From positions 1 through 64,000 of the forward strand of contig NZ_JBDZDN010000002.1 in NCBI RefSeq assembly GCF_040049215.1: a stretch of 64,000 nt of DNA. Direction: 5' to 3'. The translations under genes were made by a program, and so were the position numbers. The DNA is from Mesorhizobium_K sp040049215. GTDB lineage: Bacteria > Pseudomonadota > Alphaproteobacteria > Rhizobiales > Rhizobiaceae. Shown here one piece after another: positions 1-8,131 of the stretch (position 1 is the first letter of the stretch; every line of letters starts with the position of its first letter). Below the pieces are notes generated by a model. It had not been told where the DNA came from. It worked only from the letters and a program-made list of their open reading frames with translations, and searched no databases.

Positions 1-40
1 TGTTCGGCGGAGCGTTTGCCGCCAGTCGACTTCGAATTCA

Positions 41-73
41 TGTTCGTTCCTTCGTCTCCGACGAGAACGAACA
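41..73. promoter_or_regulatory. Long hairpin upstream of the first cyclase gene
   Basis: A nine-base inverted repeat, TGTTCGTTC (41-49) with GAACGAACA (65-73), encloses a second stem TCGTC/GACGA (52-56 with 60-64) with two bulged bases. No T-run follows on either strand, so it is not a clear Rho-independent terminator. It may be an operator for the cyclase gene or belong to the gene left of the window. Only the structure is seen; the role is open. Confidence 0.35.
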
Positions 74-187
74 CTCCTTAAATCACACCCTCATTTCTGT
101 GCCATAGGCGCTGATCCCGGACAGCCAATGGACATCGCCGCGTGGCACAAATACCATCGGCGAACCTGCCTCCAAGGCGTCACCCAA

Positions 188-1921
188 ATGGCAGATCATC
201 AACGCGTAAAGCGTCGCCTCGCCGCCATCGCCGTCGCAGATGTCGTGGGATATTCGCGTCTCATGGAAGCCGACGAAACGGGCACGCTTGCAGCGCTGAA
301 GGAGCGCCGGAAGACCATCTTGGAGCCATTAGTGCGTAGTCACGAGGGGCGGATCGTAAAGGTCATGGGAGACGGAGTGCTGATGGAATTCGCCAGCGCG
401 GTGAACGCCGTAGAAGCGGCGCTGGAGTTGCAGCACGAAATGGCCAAAGCCAACATGGGTTTGAACGAGGATAGACGCATCCTTCTGCGTATCGGCATCA
501 ATCTCGGTGACATCGTTGGCGAGGGGTCGGATGTCTACGGCGACGGCGTCAACATAGCCGCGCGGCTCGAAGCGTTGGCTGAACCAGGCGGGATCTGCAT
601 CTCCGCCAAAGTGCGTGACGAATTGCGAGGCAAGAGCTCTCGGGTCTTTGAGGACATGGGAGAGGTCGAGCTCAAGAACATCGCCAATCCTGTGCGCGTG
701 TTCAGGATCGCGCATCGTCTGGTGCCTGCATCCGTCGGGCCCTCGCCGCCCCTTCCCGACAAACCGACGATTGCCGTCCTTCCATTCATCAACATGAGCG
801 GGGATTCCGAACAGCAATATTTTTCCGACGGCATCAGTGAGGATATCATCACCGACCTGTCACGCGCCCGCGCGCTGTCAGTCACCGCGCGGAATTCATC
901 GTTCCAGTACCGCGACAAGAGCGTCGATGTGCGCCGGATTGCGCGCGAACTCGGCGTGCACTACGTCGTCGAGGGAAGTGTCCGCAAGCTGGGGAGCCGG
1001 ATACGCATTACGGCGCAGCTGATCGACGGGGTTTCAGGCAGCCACGTGTGGAGCGAACGGTTCGACCGGAACGTCGAAGAGCTCTTCGAGGTCCAGGACG
1101 AAGTAACACGCACGATCGTCGCGACTGTGGCTGGTCGGGTGGAGGACGCTGAAATTCGGATGGCCTCGAGTAGGCGGACGGACAGCCTGCCGGCCTATGA
1201 CTGCCTGCTGCGGGGCGTCCAGCATTTGCGAGGCTTCGGCCCCGAGAACAACCGTCGGGCTCGCGAGTTGTTCGAGCAGGCTGTCTCCCTCGATCCGCAA
1301 TACGCTCTCGCCTATGCCTATCTGGCGTTGTCGCTTATGGTCGAGGGCAATTACGGCGCGGCGTCGGATTTGACCCAAAATCGGGCGTTGGACCTAGCCA
1401 AGACTGCAGTCCGGTTGGACCCGCGCGAAAGTCGATGTCACACGTTCCTCGGGCAGGTCCACCGATTCCGCGATGAGTACGATCTGGCGATCTTGCACCT
1501 CGAGAATGGTGTGGCGCTTAACCCGAACGATGCCGTCGGCATTGTCCATTTGAGCTCGGCACTTGGTGTCGCAGGCCGTCCCGAAGAGGGCGTTGACCTT
1601 GCCCGCCAAGCCCTCAGACTCGATCCTCATGTAAAGTTCGCCTGGGGCACGCTCGCCTTCTGTCTTTACGCCATGAAACGCTACGATGAAGCCTTGTCGG
1701 CAAGCCGGAGAATCGGACCTGAGATATCGATTTGGGCTATGGCGCGGGAAGCGGCCTGTCTGGCTCAACTCGGGCGCCTTGATGAAGCCCGTTCAAAAGC
1801 AGCAGAAGTGCTTCGGCGCCAACCGGGGTTCAGCGTGCGGGCAGAGATGCCTCACTACAGATATCCCGCCGACGCCGAGCACCTGCGCGAAGGTTTGCTG
1901 AAAGCCGGGCTTCCGGAATGA
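188..1921 (+). CDS. Class III adenylate/guanylate cyclase with TolB-like and TPR regions
   Basis: The first ~170 residues are a class III cyclase domain. The first metal Asp is in ADVVGYS and the second in KVMGDGVLMEF, with the conserved VYGDGVNIAARLE block. Lys in KVMGD and Asp in SDVYG occupy the positions that select adenine, so cAMP is the likelier product. A middle segment beginning IAVLPFINMSGDSE is the TolB-like region common in rhizobial cyclases, and the last ~220 residues are TPR-like helices. No membrane span is evident, so it is probably cytosolic. The ATG at 188 is preferred to the one at 128 because the cyclase fold starts right after it and AAGG lies just upstream. Family members are often encoded in many copies per rhizobial genome; the stimulus is unknown. 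A second cyclase (2751-3428) and a cNMP-binding protein (6662) are nearby. Confidence 0.88.
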   Translation: MADHQRVKRRLAAIAVADVVGYSRLMEADETGTLAALKERRKTILEPLVRSHEGRIVKVMGDGVLMEFASAVNAVEAALELQHEMAKANMGLNEDRRILLRIGINLGDIVGEGSDVYGDGVNIAARLEALAEPGGICISAKVRDELRGKSSRVFEDMGEVELKNIANPVRVFRIAHRLVPASVGPSPPLPDKPTIAVLPFINMSGDSEQQYFSDGISEDIITDLSRARALSVTARNSSFQYRDKSVDVRRIARELGVHYVVEGSVRKLGSRIRITAQLIDGVSGSHVWSERFDRNVEELFEVQDEVTRTIVATVAGRVEDAEIRMASSRRTDSLPAYDCLLRGVQHLRGFGPENNRRARELFEQAVSLDPQYALAYAYLALSLMVEGNYGAASDLTQNRALDLAKTAVRLDPRESRCHTFLGQVHRFRDEYDLAILHLENGVALNPNDAVGIVHLSSALGVAGRPEEGVDLARQALRLDPHVKFAWGTLAFCLYAMKRYDEALSASRRIGPEISIWAMAREAACLAQLGRLDEARSKAAEVLRRQPGFSVRAEMPHYRYPADAEHLREGLLKAGLPE

Positions 1922-2469
1922 GCTTAGCTAGGTCGGCGCGCTCTCGATGGGAATTCACGACGAAGCCCGCAACGCCGGCCTGGGCCCGGACATGACTGGT
2001 CGTCACACGGCGCCGATGCGTTCGGATTGATGTGCGTCGTCTATGAGGAGCCGCACAAAAGGCCGCTCGTTTTTCCCAAACGCGATATGACTTGGGTGGT
2101 TCAATCAAGGGTGGCTTCGGGCCGGAACCAGTAGGTCCGCTTTTGTGCAGGGAAGAACGATAGCGGACGTTCAACCTCCAAGGTTTGATGTCGTGAGTTA
2201 ACCCAAGGCTGACGTCGCACGATTCGTAGTTCAAGGGTTCGGATCGCGGCAAAAACGGACATTCAGACTCACGCTGTTCGAATAGCGTCGGCGCGCCAAA
2301 CATCCGCCGCTACCGGCAAGAACGATCTATCAGGCAGCAAAGCTCCCCTTTGGTGGCCGGATCAAAGTGCAGGCAGTGGCAGCGCGCTAAATTTCAAACT
2401 GACCCACTACCAACCCCCTATACGCCTGCTTTAGTATCTGCTAATTTAAATAGGTGGGGGGGCTGCTCG
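1922..2469. other. Intergenic stretch without a convincing gene
   Basis: Between the cyclase and the next small gene, ORFs on both strands lack ribosome sites and family features. Near its end (2432-2447) is TTAGTATCTGCTAATT, which differs by one base from the reverse complement of the palindromic core of the repeated elements at 6490 and 25250, but it lacks their -35-like block and hairpins. Confidence 0.5.
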
Positions 2470-2679
2470 ATGCCGACTACCCTGCCTGTCAAAGACATCT
2501 CGCCCGAGCCGCCAGCGGTTCCGCTCCCGGTATGCATGGGACCTCCAACCGAATTGTGGGTGGAGACGATCAAAACCAGCGAAGACGTTCAAGGCTTCTG
2601 GCGCGGATACGCCATCGGCGGCGCGGTGTGCACCGTTCTGCTCCTGGGTGAAGTAGTGGTTATCATCATGGTACTTTGA
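2470..2679 (+). CDS. Small single-span membrane protein, unknown function
   Basis: This 69-residue ORF starts at an ATG preceded by a G-rich run (AGGTGGGGGGG) that can serve as ribosome site; the longer reading from 2350 has no such site. The N-terminal half is proline-rich and hydrophilic. The last ~25 residues (from YAIGGAVCTVLLLG) form one hydrophobic helix ending almost at the C-terminus, as in a tail-anchored protein. I do not recognise a family. It faces the YHS-cyclase gene (2751-3428, opposite strand) tail to tail, with only 71 bases between. Moderate confidence that it is real. Confidence 0.5.
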   Translation: MPTTLPVKDISPEPPAVPLPVCMGPPTELWVETIKTSEDVQGFWRGYAIGGAVCTVLLLGEVVVIIMVL

Positions 2680-2750
2680 GCGACCGGGGAGTCGAAAGAA
2701 GAGATCAGGCCATGCAGCGAGCAGCAAGACGAGGCCCGTAAGCCGGAATG

Positions 2751-3428
2751 CTATTGCTTGGCCAGGGAATAGGTTTGCGGAGACTTTCGATATGCTTCTT
2801 CGCAACGCGGGGAACAAAACCAGGGGCCTTCAATGCTCGCCCTTTGGTAGGGCGCATAGGGCGCATGCATTTTGCAGACTGGATCGATCCACGTTGGGTC
2901 CGCCACCGGCGCAAGCTCGATTGCGTAGAGAGAGATTTGATCAGCCACCGATCGCAGCGCCGTCATTCCGAGGTTCCGCACGAGTATGCCGTCCGCAGCA
3001 GCTGTTCCGGCAACAGATTGAGTGGCAAGTAGTTGACCAGGGGATGCAAGCGCCGTGATGCGCGCTGCAATGTTGACGGTTGATCCAAAAAGATCGCCTC
3101 CCCTACGAATGACTGGGCCGTGGTGAACCCCCGCCCGCGTTAGCGGCAGTCGAGGTTCTGTTCGGCATGCAGGCAAGAGCCTGCCGAGTGCCTGGATCGC
3201 AATTTCCGGCTCGGGAAAGGCGAGCATTGCCTCGTCACCGATCCACTTGATCGGGGGTTCATAACCGCTGAGAGACTCACGGACCATCGCCTCAAAAACC
3301 TCCAGGACAGCAATCGCGGAGGCATCCCCATGGACATCCGCAATTGCACTGAATCCTGCGAGATCGACGAACGCGATGGTAGCCGACGCATTGGCGGAAT
3401 CTTGGACGATGCGCAGATCTGCGATCAT
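2751..3428 (-). CDS. Class III nucleotide cyclase fused to a YHS metal-binding domain
   Basis: Residues ~15-170 form a cyclase catalytic domain: FVDLAGFSAIAD with the first metal Asp, KWIGDEAMLAF with the second Asp and the adenine-type Lys, and DLFGSTVNIAARI with the matching Asp. Residues ~178-225 form a YHS domain (DPVCKM ... WFCSPRCEEAYRKSP) with three Cys placed to bind a metal. YHS domains accompany copper ATPases, mercury reductases and other metal proteins. The fusion suggests cyclic-nucleotide synthesis tuned by metal or redox state; this is inference. The protein has no membrane span. Its 225 residues fit a bare catalytic domain plus YHS, so it looks complete. Confidence 0.82.
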   Translation of the reverse strand: MIADLRIVQDSANASATIAFVDLAGFSAIADVHGDASAIAVLEVFEAMVRESLSGYEPPIKWIGDEAMLAFPEPEIAIQALGRLLPACRTEPRLPLTRAGVHHGPVIRRGGDLFGSTVNIAARITALASPGQLLATQSVAGTAAADGILVRNLGMTALRSVADQISLYAIELAPVADPTWIDPVCKMHAPYAPYQRASIEGPWFCSPRCEEAYRKSPQTYSLAKQ

Positions 3429-3574
3429 AGAGAAGACTTATCCTAAAGGCCTTACGCATTAAAGCGCACGGGTGGCGGAAAGCTCTACCGCAAGGCCCTG
3501 GCGATGGCCGCGATGCGGTGGGGTGTAGTCATAACTTTCCTGATAGCCAGGCAGACCCGACATTGCGTGCGAGG

Positions 3575-3868
3575 CTACTGGACTACTGCAGGTCTAAACA
3601 CCGCCAACGGATCGTATCGAGAGGCGATCCGGGAGCCGGCGATCCCTTGATCTCTAGGGGAATAGCTCAACCGAATTTTGTCATTCCCGCACTTCGAACA
3701 GCGCATTTTACGAGCCAGGTCTTTGTGCATGGCACTAGCCTCGGGTCCAAGCTTTGCTTTCATTCGCAGAAGGTTGAGTTCGTGCTGATTGTCGCATGAT
3801 CCCTCGCCACAACGCGCAGAGACGACGATGTCGCAGTCAATCAACAGCTGGATTGTCCAGTGGGCCAT
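3575..3868 (-). CDS. Small zinc-ribbon-like protein
   Basis: About 97 residues when started at the ATG whose complement is at 3866-3868; a longer reading to 4003 lacks typical sequence. It contains two Cys pairs, ARCGEGSC near the front and MRCSKCGN about 40 residues later, which together could form one zinc ribbon. The block RMKAKLGPEASAMHKDL between them is like many small rhizobial hypothetical proteins. The C-terminal ~30 residues after SYSP look less conserved. Function unknown; nucleic-acid binding is a reasonable but untested idea. It is alone in its orientation, between the YHS-cyclase and the antiporter. Confidence 0.55.
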   Translation of the reverse strand: MAHWTIQLLIDCDIVVSARCGEGSCDNQHELNLLRMKAKLGPEASAMHKDLARKMRCSKCGNDKIRLSYSPRDQGIAGSRIASRYDPLAVFRPAVVQ

Positions 3869-4203
3869 GTACGTTACCGGGAGAAAAATTCGCTCCATGA
3901 TGCGGTCCGCTTTCAGCTGTCGTCTACACACGCCTTCTTTTTCCCCACAGATTTTCATCGCCTGGTTCGCGGACGCCGTGCGACGGAGCGTAAACCGCGG
4001 CAAATCTTCTGGCTCAAGGCAAGGACGCTTCGTAGAACGGGGGATCGGTAAGGCGGAAGCTGATCAATCATCCCACCGCTCGACGCCCTGAAGGCTGGCC
4101 GCCCAGCCAGCGCGGCATGAGTGGGTCATCTAAGGCCGATCGCGGCCAGGTCGCTACGTTGCCTCGGCGCGAATACCGCTGCTGCGCCTCCCTTGTGCTC
4201 TGA
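3869..4203. other. Divergent intergenic region, nothing assignable
   Basis: This stretch separates the leftward zinc-ribbon-like gene from the rightward antiporter and probably carries promoters for both. I see no clear sigma-70, sigma-54 or ECF elements, no repeat and no convincing small ORF. Confidence 0.5.
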
Positions 4204-5520
4204 ATGAGGATGCCGAACTATGCTGATCGACTTGCGTATAGGACAGACCTGACACATCGGCTGCCGCGAAAGGCCTGGGCGACATTGGATCCCTATTTCC
4301 TGCTTCTGGCGGTCTTCGGCGCGGTCATTCTCCTGACTGCATGGCTGCCTCTCATCCTCAAGAATCTGCCGCTTTCACTCCCCATGGTATGCATTGGCAT
4401 CGGCGTCTTGCTCGTCCTGTCACCCTTCTCATCAATCGTCGGCGTAAACCCTTTGGAGAACCGATATCTCACCGAGCGGCTGACAGAGTTCGTGGTGATA
4501 GTTTCGCTGATGGGGGCCGGACTGAAACTGGACAGGCCGATCGGTTGGCGAAAGTGGGGATCCACTTGGCGCCTGCTCGGCATCGCCATGCCGCTGACTA
4601 TCGCGGGGATCGCTATCCTTGGTTGGGCGGCACTTGGACTCGGACTCGCCGCTGCGCTGCTCCTGGGGGCGGCTCTGGCTCCCACCGACCCCGTCCTGGC
4701 GAGCGACGTGCAAGTCGGCCCACCGCAATCAGGCGAGGAAGATGAAGTACGCTTCGCCCTCACCTCTGAGGCCGGCTTGAACGACGGAGCGGCCTTTCCG
4801 TTTGTCTATCTCGCAATTGCAGTTGCTCTATCTCAGGCTTCGCCGCAGCCGTTCCTCGCCGACTGGCTTCTCGTCGACGTTCTTTGGAAGATCGCCGCGG
4901 GACTGGCGATTGGCTGGATCGGCGGGAAAGCCATGGGCTTCTTCGTTTTTCAAATGCCCAATCGTGTCGGCCTTTCGGAAACACGCGATGGCTTCGCCGT
5001 GCTCGGTATCACTTGCCTTGCTTACGGTACAGCCGAACTGGCCAACGGCTACGGCTTCCTGGCGGTGTTCGTGTCAGCCCTTGCGCTTCGGTCTGTCGAG
5101 CGCCGCCATCATTATCACGAAAGCCTTCACATCTTTGCCGAGCAAATCGAGCGCCTGCTCATGATGTTCCTGCTCGTCTCCTTCGGTGCTGCCATTGCGG
5201 AAGGCTCGATCTTTTCAGCGCTCAGTTGGCCAATCATTGCGGTAGCTGCACTGGTCTTGTTTGTTGTTCGGCCGCTATCGGGTTGGATCAGTCTGGCCGG
5301 GTCTCCAGTGACCTTGCGTGACAAGGCGGCAATATCCTTCTTCGGCATCCGAGGACTCGGCTCATTCTACTACGTTGCCTATGCCGTTGGACAGGCGGAC
5401 TTCGAGGGGGCTCCAGTCATTTGGGTCACAGTTTGCAGCGTGGTCCTCGTCTCCATTATCATCCATGGCGTTCTCGTTACGCCGGTGATGAGGCGCCTTG
5501 ACCACTACAGATCGGGGTAG
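4204..5520 (+). CDS. CPA1-type Na+/H+ (cation:proton) antiporter
   Basis: The 438-residue integral membrane protein has about twelve hydrophobic segments from residue ~28 to the end. The CPA1 signature is clear: LAPTDPVLASDVQVG followed by RFALTSEAGLNDGAAFP, where the Asn-Asp pair corresponds to the ion-binding ND motif of NhaP-type exchangers, and FFGIRGLGSFYYVAYA near the C-terminus. It should exchange Na+ or K+ for protons across the inner membrane. No C-terminal TrkA or cNMP domain is attached, although a separate cNMP-binding protein is encoded 1.1 kb downstream. It starts at the first ATG (4204); another ATG two codons on is equally possible. Confidence 0.88.
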   Translation: MRMPNYADRLAYRTDLTHRLPRKAWATLDPYFLLLAVFGAVILLTAWLPLILKNLPLSLPMVCIGIGVLLVLSPFSSIVGVNPLENRYLTERLTEFVVIVSLMGAGLKLDRPIGWRKWGSTWRLLGIAMPLTIAGIAILGWAALGLGLAAALLLGAALAPTDPVLASDVQVGPPQSGEEDEVRFALTSEAGLNDGAAFPFVYLAIAVALSQASPQPFLADWLLVDVLWKIAAGLAIGWIGGKAMGFFVFQMPNRVGLSETRDGFAVLGITCLAYGTAELANGYGFLAVFVSALALRSVERRHHYHESLHIFAEQIERLLMMFLLVSFGAAIAEGSIFSALSWPIIAVAALVLFVVRPLSGWISLAGSPVTLRDKAAISFFGIRGLGSFYYVAYAVGQADFEGAPVIWVTVCSVVLVSIIIHGVLVTPVMRRLDHYRSG

Positions 5521-5676
5521 GCGCGGCGGTCGCTTGGAATCGGCCGCTAGCCTCATCCTGCCAGGCGACGCTCGAGACTGCGGACATCCCGCAGTATGCG
5601 CTATTCGGTTGGCTTGTGCCGGCTTGTGAGCAAACTGCAAACGGTGGTTTGCAGTCTGAACACCCGCGGGATTTCC

Positions 5677-6393
5677 ATGTCGCAGTGCGCAATCGCCTAC
5701 TATCGCGTGTCCACCCAGAGGCAGGGTCGATCGGGACTTGGCATCGAGGCGCAGCGGGCGTGTGTGGAGCACTTCGCCAACGCCGAAGGCTTTCAGCTGA
5801 TCGGGGAGTATGTCGAGGTCGAGACAGGCAAGGGCTACGATGCGCTGGACAGGCGCCCTCACCTCGCCCGGGCCTTGGCTGCGGCTCGACAGGCGCGATG
5901 TCCGGTGATAGTAGCCAAACTCGATCGCCTGTCGCGCGACGTGGCCTTCATCTCCGGCCTGATGGCCAGCCGCGTCCCCTTCATCGTCGCGGAGCTTGGC
6001 GCCGATGCGGACCCATTCATGCTCCATCTCTACGCCGCGCTCGCCGAGAAGGAGCGCCAGCTTATATCGCAACGGACGAAGGCGGCACTTGCTGCCCGGA
6101 AGGCACAGGGTGCGCGGTTGGGCAACCGTCGGTCGCCAGCGCTGGCCGCAGCAAAGGGACGCGCGGCAAGTCTGGGACAGGCAGATCGCTTTGCCGGTGA
6201 GATCATTCCAATCATTCGCACCATCCAGCGAGCAGGCATTACGAGCCTGCGGGGAATTGCAGCGGCCCTGGAAGCCCGGGGCGTCCGGACGGCCCGCGGC
6301 GGCACGTGGCAGGTGTCCAACGTACGCAATATCATCCGAAGGGCTGGTGCCGTTTTAGAGGCGGGAATTACGCACCCTTTGCGCTGCCTGTAG
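5677..6393 (+). CDS. Serine recombinase (resolvase/invertase family)
   Basis: From the ATG at 5677 the protein opens with a resolvase domain: AIAYYRVSTQRQGRSGLGIE has the nucleophilic Ser of the RVST motif, and KLDRLSRDVAFI and EKERQLISQRTKAALAA match the family. Residues ~180-238 form a recombinase-type helical C-terminus (ITSLRGIAAALEARGVRT), as in site-specific DNA invertases. Its ~238 residues are normal for small resolvases. No inverted repeats or transposon ends were recognised around it, so it looks like a solitary gene or remnant of a mobile element. Its likely role is DNA inversion or resolution of unknown target sites. Confidence 0.85.
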   Translation: MSQCAIAYYRVSTQRQGRSGLGIEAQRACVEHFANAEGFQLIGEYVEVETGKGYDALDRRPHLARALAAARQARCPVIVAKLDRLSRDVAFISGLMASRVPFIVAELGADADPFMLHLYAALAEKERQLISQRTKAALAARKAQGARLGNRRSPALAAAKGRAASLGQADRFAGEIIPIIRTIQRAGITSLRGIAAALEARGVRTARGGTWQVSNVRNIIRRAGAVLEAGITHPLRCL

Positions 6394-6475
6394 ACTTGAA
6401 TGTCGCGCAAGGGGCCGAAATGGCGACCCAGGGGAGAGGCTTAACTGTCGCCTTTGCCGAATAGCCGGCTATGCA

Positions 6476-6596
6476 TTGAATTCTCACGAAATTAGCAGAT
6501 GCTAATTGACGCCGGGAGGAACACCCTAACCGGCATGGCCCGGCTGCCCGCCCCTGAGACCCAATCGCATGCAGCCGGGCCGCCTCATTATGAGGC
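6476..6596 (+). promoter_or_regulatory. Repeated promoter plus two-hairpin leader element, copy A
   Basis: A promoter-like pair TTGAAT (6476-6481) and TGCTAA (6500-6505) is spaced by exactly 18 bases and includes the perfect palindrome AATTAGCAGATGCTAATT (6490-6507). Six bases later comes hairpin 1, GCCGG/CCGGC (6511-6515 with 6530-6534). Hairpin 2 follows with an 11-base perfect stem GGCCCGGCTGC/GCAGCCGGGCC (6537-6547 with 6571-6581) and a C-rich loop, then a short stem GCCTCA/TGAGGC (6582-6596). Copies B, C and D (25233, 25997 minus, 26128) have the same plan with compensatory changes in hairpin 2. It precedes the cNMP-binding gene at 6662 by 65 bases and may be its leader or a separate small RNA. 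Confidence 0.65.
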
Positions 6597-6661
6597 CAGT
6601 CTTACATACGGCCCGTCTCGTCGGTCTTGCTGATTTTGGCTAATGTCGTTGGACTGACCAT

Positions 6662-6988
6662 ATGGATCGGAGAACTTTCAACGCAGGGGAAACGATTTTC
6701 CAGGCGGGGGATCAGAGCGACTGCGCGTTCCTGATTGTTGTCGGAACCGTCGAAGCGCGGCTGCCCAACGGACGGCATAAGCGCTTGGGCCCCGGAGAGA
6801 TCTTCGGTGAGATGGGCCTGATCGACAGCCGGCCTCGCTCCGCAACGATTGTCGCTATGGACTACACCGTTTGCGCGACCTACTCGGAAACCGAGCTACT
6901 GCAGGCTATTCGCACGCATCCAGACGAGGCAGTTGCCTTCATTCGTGCATTGATCGCGCGGCTACGTGACGCCAACGAAGGCCATTAG
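6662..6988 (+). CDS. Stand-alone cyclic nucleotide-binding domain protein
   Basis: The whole 108-residue protein is one Crp/PKA-type cNMP-binding beta-roll. The phosphate-binding cassette reads FGEMGLIDSRPRSATI and keeps the Glu and Arg that hold the ribose and cyclic phosphate, so ligand binding is plausible. There is no HTH, channel, kinase or transport domain, so it must act through a partner. Two nucleotide cyclases (188 and 2751) and a cation:proton antiporter (4204) lie within 6.5 kb, which makes a local cAMP circuit an attractive inference. Its ribosome site is weak. Copy A of the repeated leader element lies just upstream. Confidence 0.8.
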   Translation: MDRRTFNAGETIFQAGDQSDCAFLIVVGTVEARLPNGRHKRLGPGEIFGEMGLIDSRPRSATIVAMDYTVCATYSETELLQAIRTHPDEAVAFIRALIARLRDANEGH

Positions 6989-7010
6989 CGGAGTGGTTAC
7001 CTGCCGATCG

Positions 7011-7523
7011 CTACACCATCGCCGATCCTGCCCGAACTAGCTGAAGCAGCAGAACCACGATGAGGCCGGCGGAAATCGGCACGCCAAAAGGCACCACCTG
7101 TTTTCGACCCAGGTGCTGGATATAACCGCGGAACATACCCTCGGCAAGGAGCAGCGGATTCTTGACGACGAACGCCGTCAAGATGGCCGCGATCAGCAGC
7201 ACAATTGAAAACAGCAAAAGGTCACCGCCGCCGGTCACAAGCGGTGCGGCCGCCATGAACTTCACGTCCCCCGCGCCGACCTTGCCCATGATCCAGAATG
7301 GAATGAGGAGACAAAACAGCACCAGCGCGGCGACTATCCCGAGCCCGATGCGCCAGGGTTCTTCGCCTGCGAGCCAGCCGACAATCATCACCGCAGCGCT
7401 AAGAGCCACGACGGCGAGGACATCGTTGTTTCTAATCTTCTGCAGGGTGAAATCCAGGAATCCGATTTTGCCGAGAGCTGCGATCAGCACCAGCTTCAGG
7501 CCGATCGACAGCGCCAGCAACAT
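7011..7523 (-). CDS. cpaA: Prepilin peptidase CpaA (TadV), A24 aspartic protease
   Basis: The 170-residue membrane protein has five to six hydrophobic segments. It carries the A24 motif GAGDVK with one catalytic Asp, and an earlier Asp in GFLDFTLQKIRN supplies the other. It should cut the Flp prepilin (gene at 13037) and the TadE-like pseudopilins (17541, 18071) at the cytoplasmic face of the inner membrane. It lacks the N-methyltransferase part of PilD, as usual for Tad systems. It ends the leftward arm of the pilus locus, starting directly after the stop of tadD. Confidence 0.88.
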   Translation of the reverse strand: MLLALSIGLKLVLIAALGKIGFLDFTLQKIRNNDVLAVVALSAAVMIVGWLAGEEPWRIGLGIVAALVLFCLLIPFWIMGKVGAGDVKFMAAAPLVTGGGDLLLFSIVLLIAAILTAFVVKNPLLLAEGMFRGYIQHLGRKQVVPFGVPISAGLIVVLLLQLVRAGSAMV

Positions 7524-8060
7524 CTAGCGCTCTATGTTGTCGACGCTGGAGGCCAACAGCTCCAGATTGTTCTTCACCGTCGGGTCGTTGGGGGCGATCT
7601 CGTAAGCTTTCAGGAAATTGCGCCTCGCTTCCTGCAACTTGCCGCGCAATAGATAAGAGTAGCCAACGTTATTGTAGTATTCGGGCGTTGCGCCGAGATA
7701 ACGGAATGCCTGTCGGTAGGCCTTGTCGGACAGATCAAATCGGCCGATTCGGTCGCAGGAGGCCGCCAGCCCCAGCCAGGCCACGCCGTCGTTCGGTGCC
7801 AGTTGCACGGCCTTGTAGAAAAGCGCACCGGAGTTGCCGTAATTTTCCGAGCGGAACTGGTTTTTGGCCTCTGCTACAGCCAGATCCGACGCGTAGTATT
7901 CGACGGGCGAAACCGTTTGCAGCCCCTTGAACGTATCCCCGAACGACGTGAGTTCCGACGGGCTCGGCTCATTGGTTCGCACAATGCCGTCCTGCGAGCC
8001 GGCCGACTGACAGCCGACAACGGCCAATACCAAGATCAATAGTGGTAACCACTGGCGCAT
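7524..8060 (-). CDS. tadD: TadD-type TPR lipoprotein of the Flp pilus machine
   Basis: From the start at 8060 the product begins MRQWLPLLILVLAVVGCQS, a lipoprotein signal peptide with lipobox Cys. Then come at least three tetratricopeptide repeats, for example AVQLAPNDGVAWLGLAASC and NNVGYSYLLRGKLQEARRNF. TadD is thought to help assemble the outer-membrane secretin and pilus complex. The upstream in-frame extension to 8204 has no signal-like sequence and is left out. Its 178 residues are within range for rhizobial TadD. It lies between tadC and cpaA and is probably co-transcribed with them. Confidence 0.82.
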   Translation of the reverse strand: MRQWLPLLILVLAVVGCQSAGSQDGIVRTNEPSPSELTSFGDTFKGLQTVSPVEYYASDLAVAEAKNQFRSENYGNSGALFYKAVQLAPNDGVAWLGLAASCDRIGRFDLSDKAYRQAFRYLGATPEYYNNVGYSYLLRGKLQEARRNFLKAYEIAPNDPTVKNNLELLASSVDNIER

Positions 8061-8131
8061 TAGCACCGGCCCGGATTCCCCAAGCCATCCCCCATTTCCC
8101 GCATCATTCCGCCACACCCTCCTGTGACTGT

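Noticed and set aside
5677..6393. Boundary of a mobile island carried by the serine recombinase
   Set aside because: No att-like direct repeats or other phage/ICE genes were seen around it.
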